From the NCBI RefSeq assembly GCF_000185905.1, contig NC_014923.1, forward strand, positions 930,001 through 994,000: 64,000 nt of DNA, given 5' to 3'. The first letter of the stretch is position 1. Each line of letters opens with the position of its first letter. Below the pieces are notes generated by a model. It was not told where the DNA came from, made no database searches, and saw only the letters and a list, made by a program, of their open reading frames with translations. Below are positions 50,369 through 59,320 of the stretch, in pieces. A program made the position numbers and the translations under genes. This DNA is from Mesorhizobium ciceri biovar biserrulae WSM1271 (GTDB taxonomy: Bacteria > Pseudomonadota > Alphaproteobacteria > Rhizobiales > Rhizobiaceae).

Positions 50369-51535
50369 ATGCGCTACGACATCGTCATCATCGGCGGAGC
50401 CATCGTCGGCTCCTCGGTCGCCTATTACCTGCGTGAGCAAGGGTTTTCCGGCACGATCGCGCTGATCGAGCGTGATCCGCAATTCGCGCATGCGGCAACG
50501 ACGCTGTCCATGGCCTCGATCCGCCAGCAATTCTCGATCCCGGAAAACATCCGCCTGTCGCAGTTCACGCTGAAGCTGTTCCGGCGGCTGAAGGAAGAGT
50601 TCGGGGATGACGCCGATATCGGCTTTCGCGAGGGCGGCTACCTCATCCTTGCCGGCGAGGACGGCTTGCCGATCCTGAGGAGCAATCACCAGGCGCAGAT
50701 CGCCGAGGGCGCCGACATTGTGCTGGAGGACGCGGATCAGCTGGTGCGCCGGTTCCCATGGCTGTCGACCGAGGGCATTTCAGCCGGCGCCTATGGCCGC
50801 ACCGGCGAAGGCTGGTTCGACGCGCATGCGATGCTGACGCTGTTCCGCAAGGCGCTGCGGCAGAAGAAAGTCGATTTCATCGCCGCAGATGTCACCGGCA
50901 TCGCGCGCGATGGCAACCGCGTCACGGGAGTGAGCCTGGGCAATGGCGAGACGCTGGAGGCTGGCATCGTCGTCAACGCCGCCGGCCCTAACGCCGGCAA
51001 GGTGGCTGCCATGGCCGGGCTCGAGCTGCCGGTCGAGCCGCGCAAGCGCAATGTCTTCGTCTTCGAGGCGCGCGAGAAATATGCCGACATGCCGCTGCTG
51101 GTCGATCCCTCCGGCATCTATGTCCGTCCGGAAGGCTCGGTCTACCTCACCGGCGGCGCCGAACCGGAGGAAGGCGACTGCGCACCCGATCCCGGCGACT
51201 TCGAGGTAGATTGGCCACTGTTCGAAGAGGTGATCTGGCCGGTGCTGGCGACCCGTATTCCCGCCTTCGAGGCGATCAAGCCGACCCGTGCCTGGGCCGG
51301 CCACTACGACTACAACACGCTCGACCAGAACGCGGTGATCGGTCCGCATCCCGACGTCGGCAATTTCCTGTTCGCCAACGGCTTTTCCGGCCACGGCCTG
51401 CAGCAGGCGCCAGCAGTGGGCAAAGCGCTGGCCGAGCTGATCGTGCATGGCGGTTATCGCACGGTGGATTGCTCGGCGTTCGGGTATGAGCGGGTGGCGG
51501 AGGGAAGGGCGTTCCGGGAATTGAATGTGATTTGA
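50369..51535 (+). CDS. DAO-family FAD-dependent oxidoreductase
   Basis: 388 residues from ATG 50369, which has a GGAGAG site; ATG 50336 would overlap the kinase stop by ATGA and is an alternative. The FAD-binding start is YDIVIIGGAIVGSSVAYYLR, with MASIRQQFSIPENIRLSQ, IVVNAAGPNAGKVAAMAGL and a C-terminal GFSGHGLQQAPAVGKALAEL, as in glycine/sarcosine/D-amino-acid oxidases and dehydrogenases. The substrate is uncertain. It may be part of the transcript of the two-component operon upstream. Confidence 0.88.
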   Translation: MRYDIVIIGGAIVGSSVAYYLREQGFSGTIALIERDPQFAHAATTLSMASIRQQFSIPENIRLSQFTLKLFRRLKEEFGDDADIGFREGGYLILAGEDGLPILRSNHQAQIAEGADIVLEDADQLVRRFPWLSTEGISAGAYGRTGEGWFDAHAMLTLFRKALRQKKVDFIAADVTGIARDGNRVTGVSLGNGETLEAGIVVNAAGPNAGKVAAMAGLELPVEPRKRNVFVFEAREKYADMPLLVDPSGIYVRPEGSVYLTGGAEPEEGDCAPDPGDFEVDWPLFEEVIWPVLATRIPAFEAIKPTRAWAGHYDYNTLDQNAVIGPHPDVGNFLFANGFSGHGLQQAPAVGKALAELIVHGGYRTVDCSAFGYERVAEGRAFRELNVI

Positions 51536-51611
51536 GCGGGCAAAGGGAATGTCCTTTTTGACGCTGGCGCGAAGGATCGCTACGGTTGCGGAACAGTATT
51601 TCCAGCGAGCC

Positions 51612-52037
51612 TCAGCCCTTGCGGTCGAACCAGAAGGCGTCGGCCATGCGCTTCATGCCGATACGTTCGTAGAAGCCTACGGCATCGGGCATGGAGATCA
51701 GGCTGATGGCGACCGATGGTCCAAGCTGCCGGCGCGCCTCGTCCATCAGGCCCTTGCCGATGCCGAGCCCCTGTGCCGATCGGGAAACGGCGAGTTCGGA
51801 GATGTAGCAGACCCAGGAGAAGTCGGTGATCGCCCTGATGACGCCGATCAGCGGCTTGCCCTGAATATCAAGGCGCGCGGTCAGCACCAGATTGGCGCCC
51901 GACAGCATCGCCCGCAGCCGCGCTTCATCATCGATCGGCCGTGTTTCGCCGAGGCCGGATTCGACCAGCACGCGACGGAATTCGGCGATGTCGAGCGCGG
52001 GTTCTCTTTCGTAGAGGACGTGTGCGTTTTCTGCCAT
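51612..52037 (-). CDS. GNAT-family N-acetyltransferase
   Basis: 141 residues. The core reads [20 protein letters not shown] in strand 4 and the acetyl-CoA loop, with [11 protein letters not shown] near the end; the start is [20 protein letters not shown]. The family acetylates amines on small molecules or proteins. Its C-terminus is shared with many YhbS-like proteins, and the substrate cannot be told. It is divergent from leuD, with 128 bp between starts. Confidence 0.83.
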   Translation of the reverse strand: MAENAHVLYEREPALDIAEFRRVLVESGLGETRPIDDEARLRAMLSGANLVLTARLDIQGKPLIGVIRAITDFSWVCYISELAVSRSAQGLGIGKGLMDEARRQLGPSVAISLISMPDAVGFYERIGMKRMADAFWFDRKG

Positions 52038-52165
52038 GGCCGCCAGATTGCACCATCGGGCTGGCTTGTGCCACCATGCACGAACAGTTGCCTTTTATTT
52101 GCCGCCGGCTTTGTGTAAACCGGGCCTCAGCAAATTCCCCCGCAACGAAAACACGGGCAAAAGCC

Positions 52166-52771
52166 ATGGAAAAATTCACCAAGCTCACCGGCGTCGCCGC
52201 TCCGATGCCGATCGTCAATGTCGACACCGACATGATCATCCCCAAGGATTACCTCAAGACGATCAAGCGCACCGGGCTCGGCACCGGCCTGTTCGCCGAA
52301 ATGCGCTACAAGGACGACGGTTCGGAAAACCCGGATTTCGTGCTCAACAAGCCGGCCTACCGCAAGGCGCAGATCCTGGTCGCCGGCGACAATTTCGGCT
52401 GCGGTTCCAGCCGCGAGCACGCACCATGGGCGCTGCTCGACTTCGGTATTCGCTGCGTCATCTCGACCTCGTTCGCCGACATTTTCTACAACAACTGCTT
52501 CAAGAACGGCATCCTGCCGATCACCGTCAGCCCCGAGGATCTCGAGAAGCTGATGGACGACGCCTCGCGCGGCTCCAATGCCACCGTGTCGGTCGACCTC
52601 GAAGCCAAGGAAATCCGTGGGCCGGATGGCGGCGTGGTCAAATTCGACCTCGACGACTTCAAGCGGCACTGCCTGCTCAACGGGCTCGACGATATCGGCC
52701 TGACCATGGAGAAAGCCGGCGCCATCGCTTCGTTCGAGAAGCGGAACGCCGAACAGCGCCCCTGGGCCTGA
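52166..52771 (+). CDS. leuD: 3-isopropylmalate dehydratase small subunit
   Basis: 201 residues, normal for LeuD. The opening [20 protein letters not shown] (the Asp-Thr-Asp region) and the signature [17 protein letters not shown] are diagnostic. With LeuC it isomerises 2-isopropylmalate to 3-isopropylmalate in leucine synthesis; leuC is not in this window. The start is ATG 52166; the open frame continues further upstream without similarity. The next leucine gene, leuB, is 2.3 kb downstream with four other genes between. Confidence 0.97.
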   Translation: MEKFTKLTGVAAPMPIVNVDTDMIIPKDYLKTIKRTGLGTGLFAEMRYKDDGSENPDFVLNKPAYRKAQILVAGDNFGCGSSREHAPWALLDFGIRCVISTSFADIFYNNCFKNGILPITVSPEDLEKLMDDASRGSNATVSVDLEAKEIRGPDGGVVKFDLDDFKRHCLLNGLDDIGLTMEKAGAIASFEKRNAEQRPWA

Positions 52772-52840
52772 GCGGCGCGCTCCGGACGGATGGATCTGGC
52801 CTTTCGGGCCGGTTCGCGGCGACTGAGTGGAGGGACAGTC

Positions 52841-53770
52841 ATGACACGTTCGCTTCTTGCCGGCCTTTGCGGGCTGGCCTTGTTGCTGGGGCAAATCGCC
52901 AGCGCGTCTGCGCAGACCCAGACGCCCGCCACACAGCCGGCCCCGGCGACGGAGCAGCCGTCCGCCGATCAGGGGACGAACGCCGCCGATGCTTCCGATG
53001 ACGACAAGCAGGCCCCGGTGCCATTCGAAGGCGGCACGCTGACCATCACCCAGAAGGAACAGTACGGCGAGAAGGTGCTTGCCTATGACGGCAAGCAGCT
53101 GGCGAGCAATTACGATGTCTTCTTCGACAAAATAGTCGAGGTCGGCGGCGTCAAGGTGGCGCTGTTCGATGTCGGCGACGGCGGCAACCAATGCGGGCCG
53201 GCGACGGTGATCGTCTGGAAGCCGGAAGGCGGCACGATCCAGAGCACCACGGTCGAGCAGGACCAGTGCGGCGCCCCGCCCTCGGCGGTGTCCGACAACG
53301 CCATCTATTTCGTGCCCTACCTGTTGCCGGGGGATGAGAAACCGGCTTTGCAATGGTCGCCGACCGACGGGCTGACGATTTCGGGCAATCTGACCTACAT
53401 GCCGGAACCCGGCACGGACTGGAAGGACATCGATCCGGAAAAGTACCAGAACATCATCGACGCCTTCCACAATGAGGCCGTCTACAAGGAAGCGGAAAAG
53501 CTGCTCGGCAAGGACATGGCCGACATGGCGACCAGCCTGCTGGTCGGCGGCGGCACCGAAAAGACCGCTTCGGGCGCCTTCTACGCCAGCGGCTGCGTGC
53601 CGCATGATTGCGGCGGCAATGACGGCTTCATGGCGGTCGACCCGGCCCAGCACAGGCTCTATTTTGCGCGCCGCGGCGACAATGGCCAGCCGAACGCCTG
53701 GCCTGATGTGGCGACATGGCCGGCGGATGTGAAGGCGGCGTTGGACAAGGCGCTGGGGGCGGCAAATTAA
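52841..53770 (+). CDS. Exported protein of unknown function
   Basis: 309 residues from ATG 52841, with GGAGGG upstream. A clear signal peptide (TRSLLAGLCGLALLLGQIAS, cleavage after ASAQ) is followed by a Pro/Ala/Thr-rich linker to about residue 60, then a globular domain with paired cysteines (GDGGNQCGP, EQDQCGAPPS, YASGCVPHDCGGNDG). I do not recognise a family. The cysteines suggest disulphides in the periplasm. Its place between leuD and a RidA gene is probably not functional context. Confidence 0.7.
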   Translation: MTRSLLAGLCGLALLLGQIASASAQTQTPATQPAPATEQPSADQGTNAADASDDDKQAPVPFEGGTLTITQKEQYGEKVLAYDGKQLASNYDVFFDKIVEVGGVKVALFDVGDGGNQCGPATVIVWKPEGGTIQSTTVEQDQCGAPPSAVSDNAIYFVPYLLPGDEKPALQWSPTDGLTISGNLTYMPEPGTDWKDIDPEKYQNIIDAFHNEAVYKEAEKLLGKDMADMATSLLVGGGTEKTASGAFYASGCVPHDCGGNDGFMAVDPAQHRLYFARRGDNGQPNAWPDVATWPADVKAALDKALGAAN

Positions 53771-53801
53771 AGCTTTAGCGTTGCGCAGCACCCCCTCGCT
53801 T

Positions 53802-53860
53802 TCGTCATCCCATGGTCTGCGCCGCGTCGCTACGCTCCTTGCTCCGCCATAGGATGACGA
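53802..53860. repeat. Long-arm inverted repeat (TCGTCATCC type)
   Basis: TCGTCATCCCATGG (53802-53815) and CCATAGGATGACGA (53847-53860) are inverted repeats with one mismatch around a 31-base centre. This is another rhizobial-style intergenic palindrome, in the 221-bp gap between the exported protein and RidA genes. Confidence 0.65.
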
Positions 53861-53991
53861 CGGAAGGGATGCTTCAACCAATCTCGGAGGTTCGCGCTTC
53901 GCTTCCGGGATAACAGTTTGCCTGGCTTGGCCCACGACCCGCGCCGTTCCGCCTGCTAATGCTGGCCGACAACCCAAGCAAGGCCCCTCAT

Positions 53992-54375
53992 ATGCGCAAA
54001 CTCATCTCCACCGGTTCGCCGTTCGAAAAGACCGCCGGCTATTCGCGCGCCGTGGTGCAGGGCGACTGGTGCTTCGTCTCCGGCACCGCCGGCTACGACT
54101 ATACGACGATGACGATGCCGGAAACGGTGGAGGCGCAGACGCGCAATTGCCTGGCGACGATCGGCAAGGCGCTGAAGGACGGCGGCTTCGAGATGGCTGA
54201 CGTGGTGCGGGCGCATTACTACATCACCGACCAGGCCTTCGTGGATGTAGTCTTCCCGATCCTCGGCGAGACGTTCGGTGACATCAGGCCGGCAGCGACG
54301 ATGATCGTCTGCCAACTCAACAAACCGGAAATGAAGATCGAGATCGAGGTGACGGCGCTGCGGCGCACGGCCTGA
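53992..54375 (+). CDS. RidA family protein (second copy)
   Basis: 127 residues from ATG 53992. Elements present are AVVQGDWCFVSGTAGYDYTT, TRNCLATIGKALKDGG, VVRAHYYITDQAFVDVVFP and EIEVTAL at the end. The usual imine-binding Arg of ARTTVE is replaced by the segment RPAATMIVC, so it belongs to a divergent RidA subgroup that may not have classical enamine deaminase activity. It is unlike the first RidA at 5597. It is followed 13 bp later by a VOC protein, probably in the same transcript. Confidence 0.8.
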   Translation: MRKLISTGSPFEKTAGYSRAVVQGDWCFVSGTAGYDYTTMTMPETVEAQTRNCLATIGKALKDGGFEMADVVRAHYYITDQAFVDVVFPILGETFGDIRPAATMIVCQLNKPEMKIEIEVTALRRTA

Positions 54376-54388
54376 AGGGCGACCGACG

Positions 54389-54739
54389 ATGAAAGTCCAG
54401 CGCATTGTTGCCAATATCGAGACAGCGGATGTCGCGGCGGCAAAACGCTTCTACCACGATGTGCTCGGCCTCGACGTGCTGATGGATCTCGGCTGGATCG
54501 CAACCTACGGCTCCGATGAAACGATGCAGGTGCAGGTCAGCTTCATGGCGCAAGGCGGTTCCGGCACGCCGGTGCCGGATCTCTCGATCGAGGTCGACGA
54601 TGTCGATGCAGCGCTCGATGCCATGAAGGCGGCGGGCTTTGCCATCGAATACGGACCGGCCGACGAACCGTGGGGCGTGCGGCGCTTCTACGTGCGCGAT
54701 CCGTTCGGCCGGCTGGTCAACATTCTCTCGCATCAGTGA
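54389..54739 (+). CDS. VOC-family (glyoxalase/bleomycin-resistance-like) protein
   Basis: 116 residues. The paired beta-alpha-beta-beta-beta modules are recognisable: RIVANIETADVAAAKRFYHD with VLGLDVLMDLGW, and the second half DVDAALDAMKAAGFAIEYGP and RRFYVRDPFGRLVNIL. The VOC fold supports glyoxalases, dioxygenases and antibiotic-binding proteins; metal ligands are not easy to assign and the function is open. It follows RidA closely. Confidence 0.82.
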   Translation: MKVQRIVANIETADVAAAKRFYHDVLGLDVLMDLGWIATYGSDETMQVQVSFMAQGGSGTPVPDLSIEVDDVDAALDAMKAAGFAIEYGPADEPWGVRRFYVRDPFGRLVNILSHQ

Positions 54740-54759
54740 TGACGTATGCCGGCGGGATA

Positions 54760-54920
54760 GCGCCCCCCTCTGGCCTGCCGGCCATCTCCCCCCTCAAGGG
54801 GGGAGATTGGATGTCGCCTCGGCGTTCGCCAATCTCCACGTCAGAAAGAAGAGGCGAAACGATAATGCTGCCAATCTCCCCCCTTGAGGGGGAGATGCCC
54901 GGCAGGGCAGAGGGGGGCGC
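54760..54920. repeat. 161-bp MITE-like element with perfect 12-bp terminal inverted repeats
   Basis: The ends are GCGCCCCCCTCT and AGAGGGGGGCGC, exact inverses, each followed internally by a TCTCCCCCC/GGGGGGAGA hairpin. TA is present immediately outside both ends, consistent with a TA target duplication. Its central 60 bases resemble the element at 16386 (shared TTCGCCAA and GCTGCCAATCTCC). It fills most of the gap between the VOC and leuB genes. Confidence 0.85.
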
Positions 54921-55031
54921 TACGGATCACCAACGAATCGGGTCATCCGTGATCGCTGCGTTCCTGCTTGCATGCAAGTCGCTTGGCGTTTAGCAAGGCC
55001 GCGGTTCAAATCTTTCCAGGACGGTTTCTCC

Positions 55032-56135
55032 ATGGCAACGAAGCATCTTTTCCTGCTCCCCGGTGACGGCATCGGTCCTGAGGCCATGGCCGAGGTCAAG
55101 AAACTGATCGCGGTCATGAACGACAGGCTCGGCAGCGGTTTTGCCACCGATGAGGGGCTGGTCGGCGGCTGTGCCTATGACGCGCATGGCGCGGCGATCT
55201 CCGATGCCGACATGGAAAAGGCGATGGCGGCCGACGCGGTGCTGTTCGGCGCCGTCGGCGGTCCGAAATGGGATGCGGTGCCCTATGAGGTGCGCCCGGA
55301 AGCCGGCCTGCTGCGCCTGCGCAAGGACATGGAGCTATTCGCCAATCTGCGCCCGGCCATCTGCTATCCGGCGCTGGCGGCGTCCTCCTCGCTCAAGCAG
55401 GAGGTGGTCGAAGGTCTCGACATATTGATCGTGCGCGAGCTGACCGGTGGCGTCTATTTCGGCGAGCCCAAGCAGATCATCGATCTCGGCAACGGACAGA
55501 AGCGCGGCATCGACACGCAGGTCTACGACACGTTCGAGATCGAGCGCATTTCGGGCGTCGCCTTCGAACTCGCGCGCACCCGCAAGAACCACGTCACCTC
55601 GATGGAAAAGCGCAATGTGATGAAGTCGGGCGTGTTGTGGAACGAGGTCGTCACCCAGACCCACAAGGCGCGCTATTCCGACGTCAAGCTCGACCACATG
55701 CTGGCCGACGCCGGCGGCATGCAGCTGGTGCGCTGGCCAAAGCAGTTCGACGTCATCGTCACCGACAATCTGTTCGGCGATATGCTGTCCGATATCGCCG
55801 CTATGCTGACCGGCTCGATCGGCATGCTGCCGTCGGCCTCGCTCGGCGCGCCTGACGTGAAGACCAAGAAGCGCAAGGCGCTCTACGAGCCGGTGCACGG
55901 TTCGGCGCCCGACATTGCCGGCAAGGGCATTGCCAACCCGATCGCCATGATCGCCTCCTTCGCCATGTGCCTGCGCTATTCCTTCGGCATGGTCGATGAA
56001 GCCGACCGCGTCGAAGGCGCGATCGCCGCCGTGCTCGACGCGGGCCTGCGGACGAAAGACATCATGTCCGATGGCATGACCGAGGTCGGTACGGTTGAGA
56101 TGGGCGACGCGATCATCGCCAAATTCCTGGGCTAA
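55032..56135 (+). CDS. leuB: 3-isopropylmalate dehydrogenase
   Basis: 367 residues from ATG 55032 (AGGA 11 bases upstream); the longer frame enters the repeat. Diagnostic parts are [65 protein letters not shown], and [20 protein letters not shown]. It oxidatively decarboxylates 3-isopropylmalate in leucine synthesis, using NAD and a divalent metal (Asp in [10 protein letters not shown]). The GNAT gene starts 4 bp downstream. Confidence 0.97.
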   Translation: MATKHLFLLPGDGIGPEAMAEVKKLIAVMNDRLGSGFATDEGLVGGCAYDAHGAAISDADMEKAMAADAVLFGAVGGPKWDAVPYEVRPEAGLLRLRKDMELFANLRPAICYPALAASSSLKQEVVEGLDILIVRELTGGVYFGEPKQIIDLGNGQKRGIDTQVYDTFEIERISGVAFELARTRKNHVTSMEKRNVMKSGVLWNEVVTQTHKARYSDVKLDHMLADAGGMQLVRWPKQFDVIVTDNLFGDMLSDIAAMLTGSIGMLPSASLGAPDVKTKKRKALYEPVHGSAPDIAGKGIANPIAMIASFAMCLRYSFGMVDEADRVEGAIAAVLDAGLRTKDIMSDGMTEVGTVEMGDAIIAKFLG

Positions 56136-56139
56136 TACC

Positions 56140-56628
56140 GTGACGGTCGACGTCCGCTGGGCGACGATCGAGGACGCGACGACGCTCGCGGCCATGTTTT
56201 GCGAGATGGCGGAACATTATCGGCAACCGCCTCTCGATGCCGACCGGGCCCTGTCTGCGGCACGAAAATGGCTTGGCGAGGAAAGCCCGGCCTATCCGCA
56301 TTTCGCGCTCGCCTTCGTCGAGGGCGAGGTCAGCGGCCTGGCGTCGGTGGCGATCGCGCATCCCGGTATCGATCTCGAGCGGCTGCTGTGCCTCAAGGAC
56401 CTGTTCGTGCGCGACAAAGCCCGCGACGCTGGTGTCGGCCGGGCGCTGATCGGCTTTCTCGCCGATCATTGCCTGCGCGAAGGCATCGGCCGCATCGACC
56501 TGACCAGCGAGGACTGGAACGAAGGCGCGCAGCGCTTCTACGACCGGCTTGGCGCAGAACGCCACGGCCAGAAGGTCTTTCTCAGGCTTTCGGGCGAGGC
56601 GCTGAAGGCGATCATCCCTAGACCCTGA
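56140..56628 (+). CDS. GNAT-family N-acetyltransferase
   Basis: 162 residues from GTG 56140, only 4 bp after the leuB stop, so it may be translated by re-initiation; the ribosome-binding site is weak. The core is CLKDLFVRDKARDAGVGRAL with the acetyl-CoA loop, and LTSEDWNEGAQRFYDRLGAE near the C-terminus. The substrate is unknown. Its 3' end overlaps the 3' end of the opposing cold-shock/DUF805 gene by 11 bp. Confidence 0.82.
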   Translation: MTVDVRWATIEDATTLAAMFCEMAEHYRQPPLDADRALSAARKWLGEESPAYPHFALAFVEGEVSGLASVAIAHPGIDLERLLCLKDLFVRDKARDAGVGRALIGFLADHCLREGIGRIDLTSEDWNEGAQRFYDRLGAERHGQKVFLRLSGEALKAIIPRP

Positions 56629-57328
56629 CGCCCGCCGGCACCGGTCCCCACTGGTTTTCGCGGGCCTGCGTCGGGATCAGCGCGAAGACCAGGATGATCA
56701 GGCTGCCGATGGTCGGGATCAGCACCACCAGATAAAGCCAGCCCGAGAGGCCGATGTCATGGATGCGGCGAACGGTCATGCCGAGGCTGGGCAGCAGTGT
56801 CGCCAGGACGAAGGTGCCGCAAAGGCCGACGGTTACCGCCGCCGATACGCTGCTGTCGAAATTGCCCATTTCGTTGTCGGCGAAAAGACCGATGCCGCCG
56901 ATGACAAGCAGCGAGACCACCCAGAACAGGAAATAACCCCAATATTCCTTGCGGCGGGCACGTCCGGCGAAATTGAAATAGTTCTGCGTCACGCCACGCC
57001 AGAAATAGCCCCAGAGATCGGTGGGCTCGGCCGGCCCGGAGGAACGGCCGAAATGCTGGGCCTGTGGCGCAGAAGCGGATGGTTCGTTACCGGCTTGAGT
57101 CGGCGCGGCGCTCGTACCAGCGTCGCCGGCCGGCGCAGCCGTCTCGGCGGCGATCAAAAAGACGTCGCGCGCCTGGCCGCCGCCCGCCTGGAATTCCACG
57201 CCCGCGCCCTTCCGCATAGTGGTTTCCCGGCGCAGGTTTTCGCGGGTGAAGGTGTAGCGGTTGCCGTCGGCTCCGGTGATGAAGCCGAAGCCCTGGACTT
57301 CGTCATAGTGAAGCACTTTGCCGCGCAT
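56618..57328 (-). CDS. Cold-shock-like domain fused to DUF805 membrane domain
   Basis: 236 residues from ATG 57328. Residues about 1-60 form a cold-shock/OB-like domain: RGKVLHYDEVQGFGFITGAD and TFTRENLRR. A flexible Ala/Pro/Thr linker runs to about 105. Residues about 110-230 are DUF805, with four helices (NFAGRARRKEYWGYFLFWV, RRIHDIGLSGWLYLVVLIPT). DUF805 is a membrane protein of unknown function. The CSD resembles RNA- or nucleic-acid-binding domains, so a membrane-tethered nucleic-acid or ligand sensor is possible. Confidence 0.82.
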   Translation of the reverse strand: MRGKVLHYDEVQGFGFITGADGNRYTFTRENLRRETTMRKGAGVEFQAGGGQARDVFLIAAETAAPAGDAGTSAAPTQAGNEPSASAPQAQHFGRSSGPAEPTDLWGYFWRGVTQNYFNFAGRARRKEYWGYFLFWVVSLLVIGGIGLFADNEMGNFDSSVSAAVTVGLCGTFVLATLLPSLGMTVRRIHDIGLSGWLYLVVLIPTIGSLIILVFALIPTQARENQWGPVPAGVRV

Positions 57329-57445
57329 TTGCCACCCCCACTTGCCACGTCCCTGCCAAGGTGTGGCACATGGCCGAACCGATGGGCAAGACCGCATCGG
57401 GATGCGGCCGGCGTCATGCGGGCGGATGAGGCTCGTTGCCCGGTC

Positions 57446-59320
57446 TTACGAAGGCCGCTTCTTCGCCTTCTTGTGCTTGGGTGCACCAGAGGTGTCGAAT
57501 TTCGGCTTGCCCGGCTTCTTCGCCCATGGCTTTGCATCATGCGGGGCGGCCGGGCGCTGATCGGCTGCTGCCGGTGCACGTTTTTCGAATTTGCGCTTCG
57601 GCGCGTTGGGATCGAACGGCGCCTTGCCGCGATGCGGCTTCTTGTCGGGGCTTGGCGGCTGATAGCCGGCGCGCGACAGATCGGGCGTACCGTCGAGCCG
57701 CTTCACCAGGATGTTGCCTTGCAGCTTCCGGTCGGGACCGATCGCGGCCAGGAAGCGGTCTGCCCAATCCGCCGCGATCTGCACGTAGGTCTCTTCCGGC
57801 TGCATCTTGATGGCGCCGATCTCTCGCTTCGAGATGCTGCCGGTGCGGCATAGCATCGGGATGAGCCAGCGCGGCTCGGCATTCTGCCGGCGCCCGATCG
57901 ACAGCGAGAACCAGACGCTGTCGCCGAAATCGTCGCGGCGGCTGGGCGCCTCGTCGCGGCGCGCGAAACCTTCGCCCGCCGGTCTTTCACGCGACGGCGT
58001 GAAGGGCGCGATCTCCATGAGGTCCTCGGGGGCCGAGCGGCTGGCGCGGCACTGGCGCACGAAGGCAGCGGCCACCTGTTCGGCGCCATGCCTGGCGAGC
58101 AGCGCGTCGATGAAGGAGCGCTCGTCCTCCTTCACCGGCTCATCGAAAGCCGGATCGGCAAGGATGCGCTCGTCGTCGCGCCGCATCACGTCGTCGGCCG
58201 AGGGCGGGCTCGCCCATGTCGCCTTGAGGCCGGCGTTCTGCAACAGCCGTTCGGTGCGCTTGCGGGCGCTGTTGGGCACGATCAGCGCGCTGACGCCCTT
58301 GCGCCCGGCGCGGCCGGTGCGGCCGCTGCGGTGCAGCAGCGTTTCCGGGTTGGTCGGCAAATCGGCGTGGATGACCAGCTCAAGATTGGGCAGGTCGATG
58401 CCGCGCGCCGCGACATCGGTGGCGATACAGACTTTTGCGCGGCCGTCCCGCATCGCTTGCAGCGCATGGCTGCGCTCATTCTGGCTGAGCTCGCCCGACA
58501 GGGCGACGACGGAGAAGTTGCGGTTGTTGAAGCGCGCGGTCAGATGATTGACGGCGGCACGCGTGTTGCAGAACACCAGCGCGTTCTTGGCTTCGTAATA
58601 GCGCAGCACATTGATGATGGCGTTCTCGCGGTCGGGCTGGGCGACGCTCAGCGCCCGATATTCGATGTCGAGATGCTGCTTCTCCTCGCCGGCGGCCGAA
58701 ATGCGCACCGCATCGCGCTGATAGCCCTGGGCGAGCGTGGCGATCGAGCGCGGCACCGTGGCCGAGAACATCAGCGTCCGGCGTTCGGCCGGAGCGGCGT
58801 CGAGGATGAATTCGAGGTCTTCGCGAAAGCCGAGATCGAGCATCTCGTCGGCCTCGTCGAGCACCACCGCCTTCAGCGCCGACATGTCGAGCGAGCGTCG
58901 GGTGATGTGGTCGCGCAGCCGGCCGGGCGTGCCGACGACGATATGGGCGCCACGCTCCAGCACCCGCCGCTCCGAGCGCATGTCCATGCCGCCGACGCAG
59001 GACGCCACGGTGGCGCCGGTCAGTTCGTAGAGCCATTCCAGTTCGCGCGTCACCTGCAAGGCGAGTTCGCGCGTCGGCGCCACCGCCAGCGCCAGTGGTG
59101 CGGCGGCGTAGCCGAAGCGCTCCGCGCCCTCAAGCAGGGTCGGCGCCAGAGCGAGGCCGAAGGCCACCGTCTTGCCGGAGCCGGTCTGCGCCGAAACCAG
59201 CGCATCGGCCTCGCCGAGCTCGGGCGCCACGACCGCCTTCTGGACGGGCGTCAGCTCGGAATAGCCGCGTTTCTCCAGCGCCCTGGCAAGCGCTGGAACA
59301 AGTGCTTCGAAGTTGGACAT
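57446..59320 (-). CDS. DEAD-box RNA helicase with DbpA-like RNA-binding domain
   Basis: 624 residues. Q motif (LTPVQKAVVAPEL), Walker A SAQTGSGKT, DEAD box in LDEADEMLDLGF, SAT (MFSATVP), RGIDLPNLE and HRSGRTGRAG are all intact. After residue about 480 come a DbpA-type RNA-binding domain (REIGAIKMQPEETYVQIAAD) and a Lys/Pro-rich basic tail. DbpA unwinds rRNA in 50S assembly. Alphaproteobacterial homologues are broader, and cold or stress roles are possible. It is divergent from asd with a 455-bp intergenic gap. Confidence 0.92.
   Translation of the reverse strand: MSNFEALVPALARALEKRGYSELTPVQKAVVAPELGEADALVSAQTGSGKTVAFGLALAPTLLEGAERFGYAAAPLALAVAPTRELALQVTRELEWLYELTGATVASCVGGMDMRSERRVLERGAHIVVGTPGRLRDHITRRSLDMSALKAVVLDEADEMLDLGFREDLEFILDAAPAERRTLMFSATVPRSIATLAQGYQRDAVRISAAGEEKQHLDIEYRALSVAQPDRENAIINVLRYYEAKNALVFCNTRAAVNHLTARFNNRNFSVVALSGELSQNERSHALQAMRDGRAKVCIATDVAARGIDLPNLELVIHADLPTNPETLLHRSGRTGRAGRKGVSALIVPNSARKRTERLLQNAGLKATWASPPSADDVMRRDDERILADPAFDEPVKEDERSFIDALLARHGAEQVAAAFVRQCRASRSAPEDLMEIAPFTPSRERPAGEGFARRDEAPSRRDDFGDSVWFSLSIGRRQNAEPRWLIPMLCRTGSISKREIGAIKMQPEETYVQIAADWADRFLAAIGPDRKLQGNILVKRLDGTPDLSRAGYQPPSPDKKPHRGKAPFDPNAPKRKFEKRAPAAADQRPAAPHDAKPWAKKPGKPKFDTSGAPKHKKAKKRPS

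Noticed and set aside
54760..55031. Leucine-responsive leader or riboswitch upstream of leuB
   Set aside because: The hairpins belong to the MITE-like repeat, also present at unrelated sites; no leucine-rich leader peptide was seen.
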